From assembly GCF_033963835.1 (NCBI RefSeq), contig NZ_JAXBME010000005.1:248001-312000 (forward strand): a stretch of DNA of 64,000 bases, written 5' to 3'. Below are positions 55,073 to 63,596 of this stretch, one piece after another. Made by a program: the position numbers and the translations under genes. Origin of the DNA: Cytobacillus sp. IB215665. Its GTDB lineage: Bacteria > Bacillota > Bacilli > Bacillales > SM2101. Numbering within the stretch: position 1 is the first letter of the stretch; each line of letters begins with the position of its first letter. The notes beneath the pieces were generated by a model. The model did no database searches. It was not told the origin of the DNA and saw only the letters and a program-made list of their open reading frames with translations.

Positions 55073-55735
55073 ATGTTCTCTAATGAAGAACGAGATGCCG
55101 TTTACAAGGTCATCGGCAGAAGAAGAGATATTCGATCCTTTTTATCTGATCCATTACCTGTAGATGCTATTCAACGAATTCTTCAGGCAGGGCATAGCGG
55201 TCCATCAGTTGGATTTATGCAGCCATGGAATTTCATTTTAATAACTACAGATGAAGTGAAAGAACAGTTAGCTTGGGCGGCGGATAAGGAACGTAAAGCA
55301 TTGGCCATTCATTATGAAGGGAAGAAGAAAAACAACTTTTTAGATTTAAAAGTTGAAGGTTTAAAGCAAGCGCCACTAACGATTTGTGTTACATGTGACC
55401 CTACACGCGGTGGTTCACATGTACTCGGGAGAAATTCGATACCTGAAACGGATATTATGTCGGTTTCATGTGCCATCCAAAATATGTGGTTAGCCTCTTG
55501 TGTCGAAGGAATTGCACTAGGTTGGGTAAGTTTTTACAAAAAGAATGATGTTAGAGATATACTAAATATTCCACCTCATATTGACCCAGTTGCACTTCTA
55601 TCACTTGGTTATACAGATCATTACCCTAAAGCTCCTTTGCTAGAAATCCATAACTGGGAAAAGCGTCAAGATCTACAAAAATTAGTTTTCTATGAAACAT
55701 GGGGAGTTAAAGGGGAGTTGCATGAAGAAGTTTAG
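55073..55735 (+). CDS. bluB: 5,6-dimethylbenzimidazole synthase BluB-type flavoprotein (220 aa)
   Basis: Nitroreductase fold with the BluB signatures VIGRRRDIRSFLSDPLP, ILQAGHSGPSVGFMQPWNFI, GRNSIPETDIMSVSCAIQNM and EGIALGWVSFYK. BluB cleaves FMN to make the lower ligand of vitamin B12. No cobalamin genes or cobalamin riboswitch are visible nearby. Start at 55073 with GAAGGTGATGTG; the open frame begins earlier at 55034 without an RBS. Confidence 0.88.
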   Translation: MFSNEERDAVYKVIGRRRDIRSFLSDPLPVDAIQRILQAGHSGPSVGFMQPWNFILITTDEVKEQLAWAADKERKALAIHYEGKKKNNFLDLKVEGLKQAPLTICVTCDPTRGGSHVLGRNSIPETDIMSVSCAIQNMWLASCVEGIALGWVSFYKKNDVRDILNIPPHIDPVALLSLGYTDHYPKAPLLEIHNWEKRQDLQKLVFYETWGVKGELHEEV

Positions 55736-55822
55736 TACTTCGGATTGGGATCAACCAAAAATTGATATTGTGTAATGTACTATGCTCAGTTCTCATTACG
55801 GAATAGATGTATATATGGACAA

Positions 55823-55850
55823 CCGCTTGCTGCTACGTGTGAGCAAGCGG
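55823..55850 (+). terminator. GC-rich hairpin after bluB
   Basis: CCGCTTGCT (55823-55831) pairs perfectly with AGCAAGCGG (55842-55850). No T-run follows, so terminator function is uncertain. Confidence 0.4.
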
Positions 55851-55869
55851 AAGAGCACTTGTAGATGAA

Positions 55870-55975
55870 AGATCCGAATAAAATAGTACGCTGACCCGTA
55901 AATATGTGAAACTGACTCGAAAAAGGAGTGAAAAGACCTGTAATTATGTGAAACTGACATAAAAAAATAGTAAGG
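55870..55975. repeat. 21-bp-period tandem array, CTGACCCG core, 4-5 units
   Basis: The core CTGAC (once AAGACC) starts at 55891, 55912, 55933 and 55954, exactly 21 bp apart. A poorer unit (GATCCGAATAAAATAG) precedes. TATGTGAAACTGAC is repeated in units 1 and 3. Confidence 0.85.
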
Positions 55976-55983
55976 GCAAACTC

Positions 55984-56769
55984 TTATTTATTTTTACCTA
56001 TAGAAAATCCACTAAATAGACGTCCTCCAGAGGGAAGTAACACGCTTTCTACCAATGCAATGACTTTTTCTTTATTATTCGTTTGATAGAATAAATCAAA
56101 CGCTTCGACATAGTCCTTCGTAAACGATTTATCAAAATGATTTAAAGAGCGAACAATCCATTTGGACGTACCGATCCATTGCCTATTCGTTCTTAGTACA
56201 AACTCGTGGACCAATTCAGCCAACTTATTGGCAATAAAGATAGCTTCGAATCTATTAGAGCAGCCAATAAAATCATCAAGGGCATCAGTAATGAAATATC
56301 GTTTCATCATGATCGTCTCTTCGGACCACCGCTCTGGCCCTGTGCTTAATATTTCATTAGCCTCTTGTTTGATTTGAATTATGATGTCAGAGTCTTTTAT
56401 AACAATCCCTTCGGAAACCATTCTTTGTAAAGTTGGTCTTGCCCTTTTATAATCAATATCAAAAAATTTCTTATAGGAAGATAAATTATGAACAAAAACC
56501 TCGATAGGCCAATCTAAATAAATGAGTGATTCTCGATATGAACGATCAATATGTTTGTCAAAAATAACGATATCGAGGTCAGATGTCTCTGTCGCCTCAC
56601 CTCTTATGACACTTCCTGCGAGTATAGCTGCATGACAAATTGGAAAATGACAGTGTATAAATTTTCTTGCAGCTTCGATAGGACTTAGTCTATTAGCTAA
56701 AGCTTTGCCAAGTTCACTACTTGTTCCTGCACTATAAGTAATACTCCTGGTATTGTGAATATCATCCAT
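55984..56769 (-). CDS. Nucleotidyltransferase-domain protein (261 aa)
   Basis: Pol-beta-type nucleotidyltransferase motif: ILAGSVIRGEATETSDLDIVIF (GS...DxD) with a third acidic position in WPIEVFVHN. A long helical C-terminal region follows, as in small-molecule adenylyltransferases. The substrate is unknown. GGAGGAATATT precedes the ATG. It is divergent from another nucleotidyltransferase gene at 57035, with a MITE-like repeat between them. Confidence 0.82.
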   Translation of the reverse strand: MDDIHNTRSITYSAGTSSELGKALANRLSPIEAARKFIHCHFPICHAAILAGSVIRGEATETSDLDIVIFDKHIDRSYRESLIYLDWPIEVFVHNLSSYKKFFDIDYKRARPTLQRMVSEGIVIKDSDIIIQIKQEANEILSTGPERWSEETIMMKRYFITDALDDFIGCSNRFEAIFIANKLAELVHEFVLRTNRQWIGTSKWIVRSLNHFDKSFTKDYVEAFDLFYQTNNKEKVIALVESVLLPSGGRLFSGFSIGKNK

Positions 56770-56835
56770 AATATTCCTCCAAAGTATATTCTATTTTTGC
56801 AATTAATTATATAATATAAACTGGTAATTTATATA

Positions 56836-57000
56836 GGCTCTTTTAGTAAACTTTGTTGCTATTGTTATCCAATTAGTACCAAAAATAGTGGTTTTCCATG
56901 GTTAGTCATTGTTGTACAGAAGGAAAGATGCTACGAACTCTCGTTGTGTACGTGTTTGGCTCTTAGTACGAAAAGCAACAATTAATGCGAAAACAGCCTT
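56836..57000 (+). repeat. MITE-like dispersed repeat with 8-bp target-site duplication
   Basis: The element runs from GGCTCTTTTAGTAAACTTTG to GCAACAATTAATGCGAAAAC then AGCC (56998). TTTATATA flanks it directly on both sides (56828-56835 and 56999-57006). Confidence 0.9.
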
Positions 57001-57034
57001 TATATAACATTCAAAAAATAAGACGAGGTATGAA

Positions 57035-57796
57035 ATGAAGCCCTTTAAACTATTAAATCAAATCATAGATACATATAAGCGTATATTAGATAATAATCTA
57101 GTAGGTATATATTTACATGGTTCACTAGCGATGAACTGCTATAACGATTCGAGTGATATAGATTTTGTTGTTGTCGTAAAGAAACCAATCGATTTTTCTA
57201 CAAAAAAAGAACTCATTCATGCCATTATTCATTTAGAAAATGTTCCACCTAAAGGAGTGGAAATGAGTGTCATTCTCGAGAGATTTGCAAATGAAATCGT
57301 ACATCCAACACCGTTTGAGTTGCACTATTCAAATTTTCATAAGGAAAAATACTTATCGGACAATAATTATATATGCGGAGGGTATACAGACCCTGAATTA
57401 GCGGCCCATTTGACTATTATTTTTCATAGAGGAAAGTGCTTATATGGAAAAGAAATTGAAGAAGTTTTTACAGAAGTACCAAGAGATATTTATATCGATG
57501 CTATTTGGTACGATATTAAAAATGCCAAAAATGAAATTGTGGATGATGCAGTCTATTTCACTTTAAACTTGTGTCGTGTACTTTATTATGTAACAGAAGG
57601 TGTTATTTGTTCAAAACTTGAAGGTGGGAATTGGGGTCACGAAAACTTGCCTCAACAGTATCAAAAAATAGTTGATGATGCTGTAAAAGTGTATATAGGT
57701 CAATTAGGAAAAATGAATATTACAGACGAAAGCTTATTAAGCTTTGCGGATTATATGTTACATGAGATAAGAAAACACATCATGCCTATTAAGTAG
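57035..57796 (+). CDS. Aminoglycoside adenylyltransferase-like protein (253 aa)
   Basis: GIYLHGSLAMNCYNDSSDIDFVVVV is the nucleotidyltransferase GS...DxD motif in AadA/ANT(3'')-like context. A C-terminal all-helical domain follows, as in that family (LNLCRVLYYVTEGVICSK, GGNWGHENLPQQYQKIVDDA). It could adenylylate aminoglycosides or a house-keeping substrate. ATG at 57035 with GACGAGGT upstream. Confidence 0.8.
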   Translation: MKPFKLLNQIIDTYKRILDNNLVGIYLHGSLAMNCYNDSSDIDFVVVVKKPIDFSTKKELIHAIIHLENVPPKGVEMSVILERFANEIVHPTPFELHYSNFHKEKYLSDNNYICGGYTDPELAAHLTIIFHRGKCLYGKEIEEVFTEVPRDIYIDAIWYDIKNAKNEIVDDAVYFTLNLCRVLYYVTEGVICSKLEGGNWGHENLPQQYQKIVDDAVKVYIGQLGKMNITDESLLSFADYMLHEIRKHIMPIK

Positions 57797-57859
57797 GGTA
57801 CTTCCTTACTAAGAAATATACACATTTTCGAAAAGTACCTTTATAAGGAGCGTGATTTG

Positions 57860-58588
57860 GTGACATTTACGTTTGATTTTTATAAGAATGTTCCTATGCT
57901 TATTTCAACACTCATTGCATGGGGAGTAATTGCTTATATTTGCTTGAAATTATCTAAAAAAAAGGAAAAGATAAGAATATGGAAAATTATTGTCATACTT
58001 CTAGTTGGGATGTTCTCTCTAGCAATCAATTGGAATATATTCAATGAGCAAGTAAAAATAGCAATCTTACCTATTGGCGTGTGGATATTATTTCTAGTTT
58101 ATCGAAGAAAAATAGATAAGTGGAAAAATTATCGAGTTTTCGCATGGACAGGGTTTTTAGCGAATTATATCTTCATTTTTACTACGCTATTAACAGTTCC
58201 TATTTATCATTTGTTGTATCCAAGTGATGAGCTATCGACCTATATTTCTAATGTAGAAGATGCTCATATGATAAATACACATATGTCTGCACCAGTTAAT
58301 ACATTAAATAAAGCTATGTTAATTGAACAAATTCCTTCATTTACACTAGAACTAGATCCTGATGGAGAATGGTATGAAAGTCGTTACTTAAGAGTTGATG
58401 AAAATGACAGGAAAGAAAGATTTCCGTACTTACTTTTGGATACTAAGCCCCAATGGGGAAGTGGACTGTTAACGATGATTTATATTGAAGAAAATGGGAA
58501 AGGGCTTCTCATATCGACTCCTGAAAAACAATTGTACTTCCACTCTACAAAATCGATTTTTGAGAGGGGAGAAAAAATAAATGACTAA
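57860..58588 (+). CDS. Membrane protein of unknown function (242 aa)
   Basis: Four hydrophobic segments in the first 120 residues (LISTLIAWGVIAYICLKL, IIVILLVGMFSLAINW, IAILPIGVWILFLVY, FLANYIFIFTTLLTVPIY), then a soluble domain of about 120 residues predicted outside the membrane. Start GTG at 57860 or TTG at 57857, after AAGGAG. It overlaps the next gene by 8 bp, so the two products probably work together. No family recognised. Confidence 0.75.
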   Translation: MTFTFDFYKNVPMLISTLIAWGVIAYICLKLSKKKEKIRIWKIIVILLVGMFSLAINWNIFNEQVKIAILPIGVWILFLVYRRKIDKWKNYRVFAWTGFLANYIFIFTTLLTVPIYHLLYPSDELSTYISNVEDAHMINTHMSAPVNTLNKAMLIEQIPSFTLELDPDGEWYESRYLRVDENDRKERFPYLLLDTKPQWGSGLLTMIYIEENGKGLLISTPEKQLYFHSTKSIFERGEKIND

Positions 58589-59336
58589 AAAAAGATTTAA
58601 GATTGTTATTTCTGTAGTTGCCATTATCACTTCATTTGTTATTGTTTATACGATTTATTTTACAAAACCATCTGATTTTCCAACAAATGAACAATTGATT
58701 ATTGAAATGAACAACCTTTTTCCTGAAGGAAAAGTTAGTAAAATTCAAGATAAGCTTTATTTAAATGAAAAGAATGTATTTGTACCTTTTATTTCAGAAA
58801 ATGATACATATGGTACAAGCTATTGGGTATGGAAGAAGCGTCAATGGAGTATGGTTAGCATTGATACTGAGGGTGGACCAATCATGTGGCAAGCTAATAA
58901 AAAAGACCCTCATTCATATTATATTGTATGGAACATTGACTCAGATGAACAAGTCGCTTACATTGACTTTTATTTAACAAAGAAGCGAAGCTATAGTGTT
59001 AAAGAAGGGGTACATCATTATTACAGACCAAGTATATTGTTGAAGCAAAATGTTTCTATATTGGAAGAACCTTATGGTGCAATGCCGATACCTTTTGAAT
59101 GGTCGACCTTCATGGAAGGTGAGAAAGAAATAGAGTCTGCCAAAAGTAGCAATACATTGTTAGGGCAATTTTATTATTTTAATAGATATATGCTGATTGG
59201 ATATATATTATACGATGAAAATCATAAGGAGACAGCATTACAAAAATCTGTAAATGGACATCGCTTCTCAACGGGGAATATAGATTTTGAATATATTTTC
59301 AGATTAAACGAAAATGAAATTAAAGAATATAACTAA
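58581..59336 (+). CDS. Membrane-anchored extracytoplasmic protein of unknown function (251 aa)
   Basis: One N-terminal helix (FKIVISVVAIITSFVIVYTI) anchors a soluble domain. That domain has aromatic-rich strands (GTSYWVWKKRQWSMVSIDTE, DPHSYYIVWNIDSDEQVAYI) and RYMLIGYILYDEN near the end. It overlaps the preceding membrane-protein gene by 8 bp. The pair resembles sporulation- or regulation-associated two-gene units of Bacillus, but I cannot name it. Confidence 0.72.
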   Translation: MTKKRFKIVISVVAIITSFVIVYTIYFTKPSDFPTNEQLIIEMNNLFPEGKVSKIQDKLYLNEKNVFVPFISENDTYGTSYWVWKKRQWSMVSIDTEGGPIMWQANKKDPHSYYIVWNIDSDEQVAYIDFYLTKKRSYSVKEGVHHYYRPSILLKQNVSILEEPYGAMPIPFEWSTFMEGEKEIESAKSSNTLLGQFYYFNRYMLIGYILYDENHKETALQKSVNGHRFSTGNIDFEYIFRLNENEIKEYN

Positions 59337-59549
59337 CAATCTTGACAGGAAGATGATCGTTATGGAAGTAAAACTCTTGATTGCTTCACATACAGAAGTA
59401 TATAAAAGACATCGATTACAAGCTTTACTAGCAAATCCTGAAATGAAGAAGAAAAACAATATTCGGTTGTGGTATATAGAACTTAGCTTAATAACTCTTT
59501 TACATTCGGTGCTGTTAGTATATAGAAACTTATAAATATATTTAAAATT

Positions 59550-59645
59550 GTGGCATTTTAACAATGTAAAGATGCCACAAATGTTACCTGGTTACATGAA
59601 TAAGTTTTTAACTCGTTAAACAATAGCCAATACGAAAATAGCCTT
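59550..59645 (+). repeat. MITE-like dispersed repeat, decayed 3' part, with hairpin
   Basis: AAAGATGCCACAAATGTTAC, ACATGAATAAGTTTTTAACT and CCAATACGAAAATAGCC align with the interior and right end of forward copies. GTGGCAT (59550-59556) and ATGCCAC (59572-59578) form a hairpin at its left edge. The rest of 59337-59733 has no supported gene. Confidence 0.6.
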
Positions 59646-59733
59646 GCAAAAAAGAACGATGATTTAGAATTTTTGCTCTTTATGAATCCCAACATTTACA
59701 TCTAAAAACATTACTCAATACCTATATAAATCC

Positions 59734-59742
59734 TGTTATAAT
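59734..59742 (+). promoter_or_regulatory. Extended -10 promoter of the secreted nuclease gene
   Basis: TGTTATAAT is a perfect extended -10 (TGnTATAAT). No good -35 is seen 17 bp upstream. Confidence 0.6.
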
Positions 59743-59759
59743 GAAATAGGAGCAAATGT

Positions 59760-59783
59760 AAGAAGTCATACATCAGACTTCTT
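59760..59783 (+). terminator. Hairpin plus T-run in the nuclease leader
   Basis: AAGAAGTC (59760-59767) pairs with GACTTCTT (59776-59783), followed by GTTCTAAATTTTTTT. It lies between the predicted transcription start and the start codon, so it may act as an attenuator. Confidence 0.5.
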
Positions 59784-59850
59784 GTTCTAAATTTTTTTGT
59801 TCTAAATGTAAACGCATTCAATAGAACATAATTAAGGGAGGAGAATGCAA

Positions 59851-62800
59851 GTGTCTAAGCTTACTAGAAAACGAACAAGCTTCGTATTGGTGGCTTTATT
59901 AGTCTTCAACTTATTTAACGTTGGACTTGTAAGTCAATCGTTTGCAGCAGAATCTTTTGTTGAAACGTTTGACAACTCTAATGCAACTGGAAGTTATGGA
60001 ACAGACTCATTTGTTGGAAACGATGGAGTGACTTGGTCATATGTTGCTTCACGTGATGAAGGTGATTATCCGATTGATGATAAGGGGTTAATGTTACGTC
60101 GTTCAAGCGACAATAGTAATATTATATCTAGCCCTATTCAAAATGGGATTAGTTCTTTTTCAGTAGACCTAAAGAAAGGTTTCACTGGAAGTGGTGACCG
60201 ACAAGTAGAGTTATTTATAAATGGAGAATCAAAAGGATTATCTGAAGCATTTGATGACACTGATGTTCATGCTTTTTCGGTGGATGAGTTAAATATTGCT
60301 GGAGAGGTAGAAATTCAGTTAGTAAATGTAACAGGTAAACAAATCGTAATAGATAACATTACTTGGACAAGCTTTGATGGAGAAGTTACACAAGCTTCAA
60401 TAGTAAAGGCTTCTGTTAACTCTGGAGAAGTAGACGCTGGAACAGAAGTAACGTTGTCAACATCAACTGATGATGCAGACATTTATTTTACAACTGATGG
60501 TACATTACCAACGGAAGAAAGCACATTATATGATGAACCAATCACAATTACTGAAGATGTAACGATTCAAGCGATCGCAGTAAAAGAAGGTTTGGATGCA
60601 AGTAATGTAGCTTCATTCTCATATACTGTAAAAGCACCACTTGAAGTGCAACCAATTGCTGATACACGCGCACTTGAAGTAGGTAGTGAAGCAAAAATTG
60701 AAGGAATTGTCACTGCTTCGTTCGTGACAGGTGGAAAAACAAATCTTTTCGTACAAGATGATTCAGCTGGAATCGTTGTTCGTGGCGACATTGCAGCAAA
60801 TGTTGGTGACCGCATTTCAGCAGAAGGTACAATGAATCATTATTTTGATATGGCTCAATTAGAAGTAGATGCTGTTGATGTAATCAGCAGTAATGAAGGT
60901 GTACCAGTACCACAAATCATATCGTCAGCTGATTTAACTAGCACTACAGGTGAAGCTGTTGAAGCTGAATTAGTAAAAATTGAAAATGTAACAATTACTG
61001 AAGTAGATAGTAATGGAAATTTCACTGGTGTAGATGTAAACGGTGAGTTTAAACTACGCCCACAAGATCGTAGTCTACTAGAAGTAGGTAAAACGTATGA
61101 TAATATCACTGGAGTAATTGATTATAACTATAGTGAATATAAGCTTACACCACGATCTGCAATAGATGTAGTTGAAGATACATTCTCGGTATTTGCTAAC
61201 CCAGCATCTGGCACAATTGAAAAAGGATCAACAGTTGAATTATCAACTTTAGTAGAAGATGGAATCATTTACTATACAGTAGACGGCACAGATCCATCAA
61301 CTGTAAGTGAAGTATATAGTGAGGCTATAGAAGTTACAGAAGATGTAACAATTAAAGCGATTGTTGTCAAAGACGGAGAAACAAGTGATGTTGCTGTGTT
61401 CGATTACCAAGCAATTTTACCGCTTGATTCCCTTAATATTCATGATATTCAAGGTGTAGGACATGTTTCCTTATATGATGGAGAAATTGTTAAAAATGTA
61501 AAAGGTATCGTAACACACTTAGATGGCTCAAATGGCTTCTTCATGGAGTCTGTAGAAGCTGATGACGACATTCGTACATCAGAAGGAATTTATGTCTACT
61601 TCAAAAATTCTGGTGTGAAAGTCGGCGACCTAGTATCTGTTACAGGTGAGGTTGAAGAGTTTAAACCACGTGGTTACGATGACGCAAAAGATTTATTAAC
61701 GACAGAAATTAAAGGATCTACTGTAACAGTTGAAGCATCTAATCAACCATTACCAGCACCTGTTGTAATCGGAGATGACCGTATTCAACCGACTAAGGTG
61801 ATTGATAATGATGCATTTGCTGAATTTGATCCTGAAGAAGATGGCATTGATTTCTACGAAAGCTTAGAAGGAATGCGTATCGTATTAGATGGTGCGACAG
61901 TTGTCGGACATCCTAAGTACGAAGAAGTTCCAGTTGTAGTAGACAGTGCAGTTGACTCATATCGTTCTGAAGCTGGTGGTGTAATCATTTCACCAGAAGA
62001 CTTCAATCCAGAGCGTTTGTTAGTGAAGCTTGGCAAAGATATGGACCTTAAAACAGGTGATCAATTTGCTGGACCAATAACTGGTGTTCTAAGCTATGAT
62101 TACAGTAACTTTAAGCTAGTATTAACTGAAGATCTACCAGAAGTAATTGACGGTGGATTAGAAAGAGAAATTACTAACATTGAAAAAGCAGAAGATAAAT
62201 TAACAGTAGCTTCATACAATGTCGAAAACTTCTCTGCTGAAACTGATCAAGAGAAAATTGACAAAATTGCTCATTCAATTATTGAAAACTTAAAAACTCC
62301 TGACATTGTTGGATTAATAGAAGTACAAGATAATGATGGACCAACTGATAGTGGTACAACTGACGCTAGTTTAACGTATGAAGCGTTAATTGCAGCAATT
62401 GAAGCAGCTGGTGGACCGACTTATAAGTACACAGATATCGCACCAGAAGACAAGATGGATGGTGGACAACCAGGTGGTAACATCCGTGTAGGATATATTT
62501 ATAACCCAGACCGCGTAAGTCTAGTTGATAAACCAGCTGGTGATGCAACAACTGCTGTAGGATACGATGAAAATGGCTTAACAATGAACCCTGGACGCAT
62601 CGACCCTACAAATGAAGCATTTAGTAACTCTCGTAAATCACTTGCAGCTGAATTTGAGTTCAACGGTGAAAGAGTCGTTGTTATAGCGAATCACTTAAAT
62701 TCAAAACGTGGTGACGGAGCGTTATATGGTAGTGAACAACCTGTTGTTTTAGGTAGTGAGCCTAGTCGTGTTGACAAATCACAAGTATTAAACGACTTCA

Positions 62801-63528
62801 TTGAAGGTGCATTAGCAGTAAATCCAGATGCAAACTTTGTAGTACTTGGAGACATGAACGATTTTGAATTCTCTGCTCCATTACGTACGCTAGAAGGTGA
62901 CGTATTAACAAACATGATTGAAGAGTTACCTAAGGAAGAACGCTACACATATATTTATGAAGGTAACTCACAAGTGTTAGACCACATTTTAGTATCAAAC
63001 AATGTAGCAGCTAATACTGAAGTAGACATTGTTAACATTAATACAGACTTTACAGAAGCGTCAGGTGCAGCGAGTGACCATGACCCAGTATTAGTTCAAA
63101 TTGGTTTTTCAGAAGACACTGTTGCACAGCTTGACCGTTTAGTAGCTGATTTTAAAGCTGAGAATTTACCTGCTGGTGAACTAGCATCTGTAATAGCTGA
63201 TTTAGTCATAACAGACGAAATGGATGAAGCTGAAGTGAAAGCCACACTTTTAGATGTTATGTTAGCTGATGTAACTGACAAAAAGGAAGCACACCAAATA
63301 GAGAAATCTGCTAAAAATATTGAACGCGATTTGGCTAAGATGAAGAAAGAAGTTAATAAGCACGGTATGTCAAAGTTCTCAAAATATGTAGATAAAGTAG
63401 AGAAAGAATTAGAGAAAATGTTAAAGAAAAGTTCGACAGTAGATAGCCATAATTTCGAAAGGTTTATGGAAAGATTCCCTATTGTACCAAGGGTTTATAA
63501 ATTTTTTACCTACGTTTTTAATTTATAA
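59851..63528 (+). CDS. Large secreted multidomain endonuclease/exonuclease/phosphatase-family nuclease (1225 aa)
   Basis: Signal peptide (SFVLVALLVFNLFNVGLVSQ, cleavage near SFAAES), then a jelly-roll-like module (35-180). A chitobiase-type C-terminal domain follows (185-262, DIYFTTDGTLPTEESTLYDE), then an OB-fold (270-445), a second chitobiase-type domain (448-525) and a second OB-fold (530-770). The EEP nuclease domain (787-1080) has VASYNVENF, GLIEVQDNDG, NHLNSKRGDG, LGDMNDFEFS and ASDHDPV. The last 110 residues are helical and resemble the tail of the CBM6 protein at 1-1112. It is similar to YhcR-type extracellular nucleases but has no LPXTG anchor. GTG at 59851 fits the GGAGG better than ATG at 59845. 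Confidence 0.88.
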   Translation: MSKLTRKRTSFVLVALLVFNLFNVGLVSQSFAAESFVETFDNSNATGSYGTDSFVGNDGVTWSYVASRDEGDYPIDDKGLMLRRSSDNSNIISSPIQNGISSFSVDLKKGFTGSGDRQVELFINGESKGLSEAFDDTDVHAFSVDELNIAGEVEIQLVNVTGKQIVIDNITWTSFDGEVTQASIVKASVNSGEVDAGTEVTLSTSTDDADIYFTTDGTLPTEESTLYDEPITITEDVTIQAIAVKEGLDASNVASFSYTVKAPLEVQPIADTRALEVGSEAKIEGIVTASFVTGGKTNLFVQDDSAGIVVRGDIAANVGDRISAEGTMNHYFDMAQLEVDAVDVISSNEGVPVPQIISSADLTSTTGEAVEAELVKIENVTITEVDSNGNFTGVDVNGEFKLRPQDRSLLEVGKTYDNITGVIDYNYSEYKLTPRSAIDVVEDTFSVFANPASGTIEKGSTVELSTLVEDGIIYYTVDGTDPSTVSEVYSEAIEVTEDVTIKAIVVKDGETSDVAVFDYQAILPLDSLNIHDIQGVGHVSLYDGEIVKNVKGIVTHLDGSNGFFMESVEADDDIRTSEGIYVYFKNSGVKVGDLVSVTGEVEEFKPRGYDDAKDLLTTEIKGSTVTVEASNQPLPAPVVIGDDRIQPTKVIDNDAFAEFDPEEDGIDFYESLEGMRIVLDGATVVGHPKYEEVPVVVDSAVDSYRSEAGGVIISPEDFNPERLLVKLGKDMDLKTGDQFAGPITGVLSYDYSNFKLVLTEDLPEVIDGGLEREITNIEKAEDKLTVASYNVENFSAETDQEKIDKIAHSIIENLKTPDIVGLIEVQDNDGPTDSGTTDASLTYEALIAAIEAAGGPTYKYTDIAPEDKMDGGQPGGNIRVGYIYNPDRVSLVDKPAGDATTAVGYDENGLTMNPGRIDPTNEAFSNSRKSLAAEFEFNGERVVVIANHLNSKRGDGALYGSEQPVVLGSEPSRVDKSQVLNDFIEGALAVNPDANFVVLGDMNDFEFSAPLRTLEGDVLTNMIEELPKEERYTYIYEGNSQVLDHILVSNNVAANTEVDIVNINTDFTEASGAASDHDPVLVQIGFSEDTVAQLDRLVADFKAENLPAGELASVIADLVITDEMDEAEVKATLLDVMLADVTDKKEAHQIEKSAKNIERDLAKMKKEVNKHGMSKFSKYVDKVEKELEKMLKKSSTVDSHNFERFMERFPIVPRVYKFFTYVFNL

Positions 63529-63554
63529 ATTCGGGATTCTTATTGTATTTTTGT

Positions 63555-63582
63555 GAGGATGACCTAGGTCATCCTCTTTTTT
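63555..63582. terminator. Intrinsic terminator of the nuclease gene
   Basis: A perfect 22-bp palindrome with arm GAGGATGACCT (63555-63565) is followed by a run of six T. Confidence 0.88.
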
Positions 63583-63596
63583 CAATGATTTAGCAA

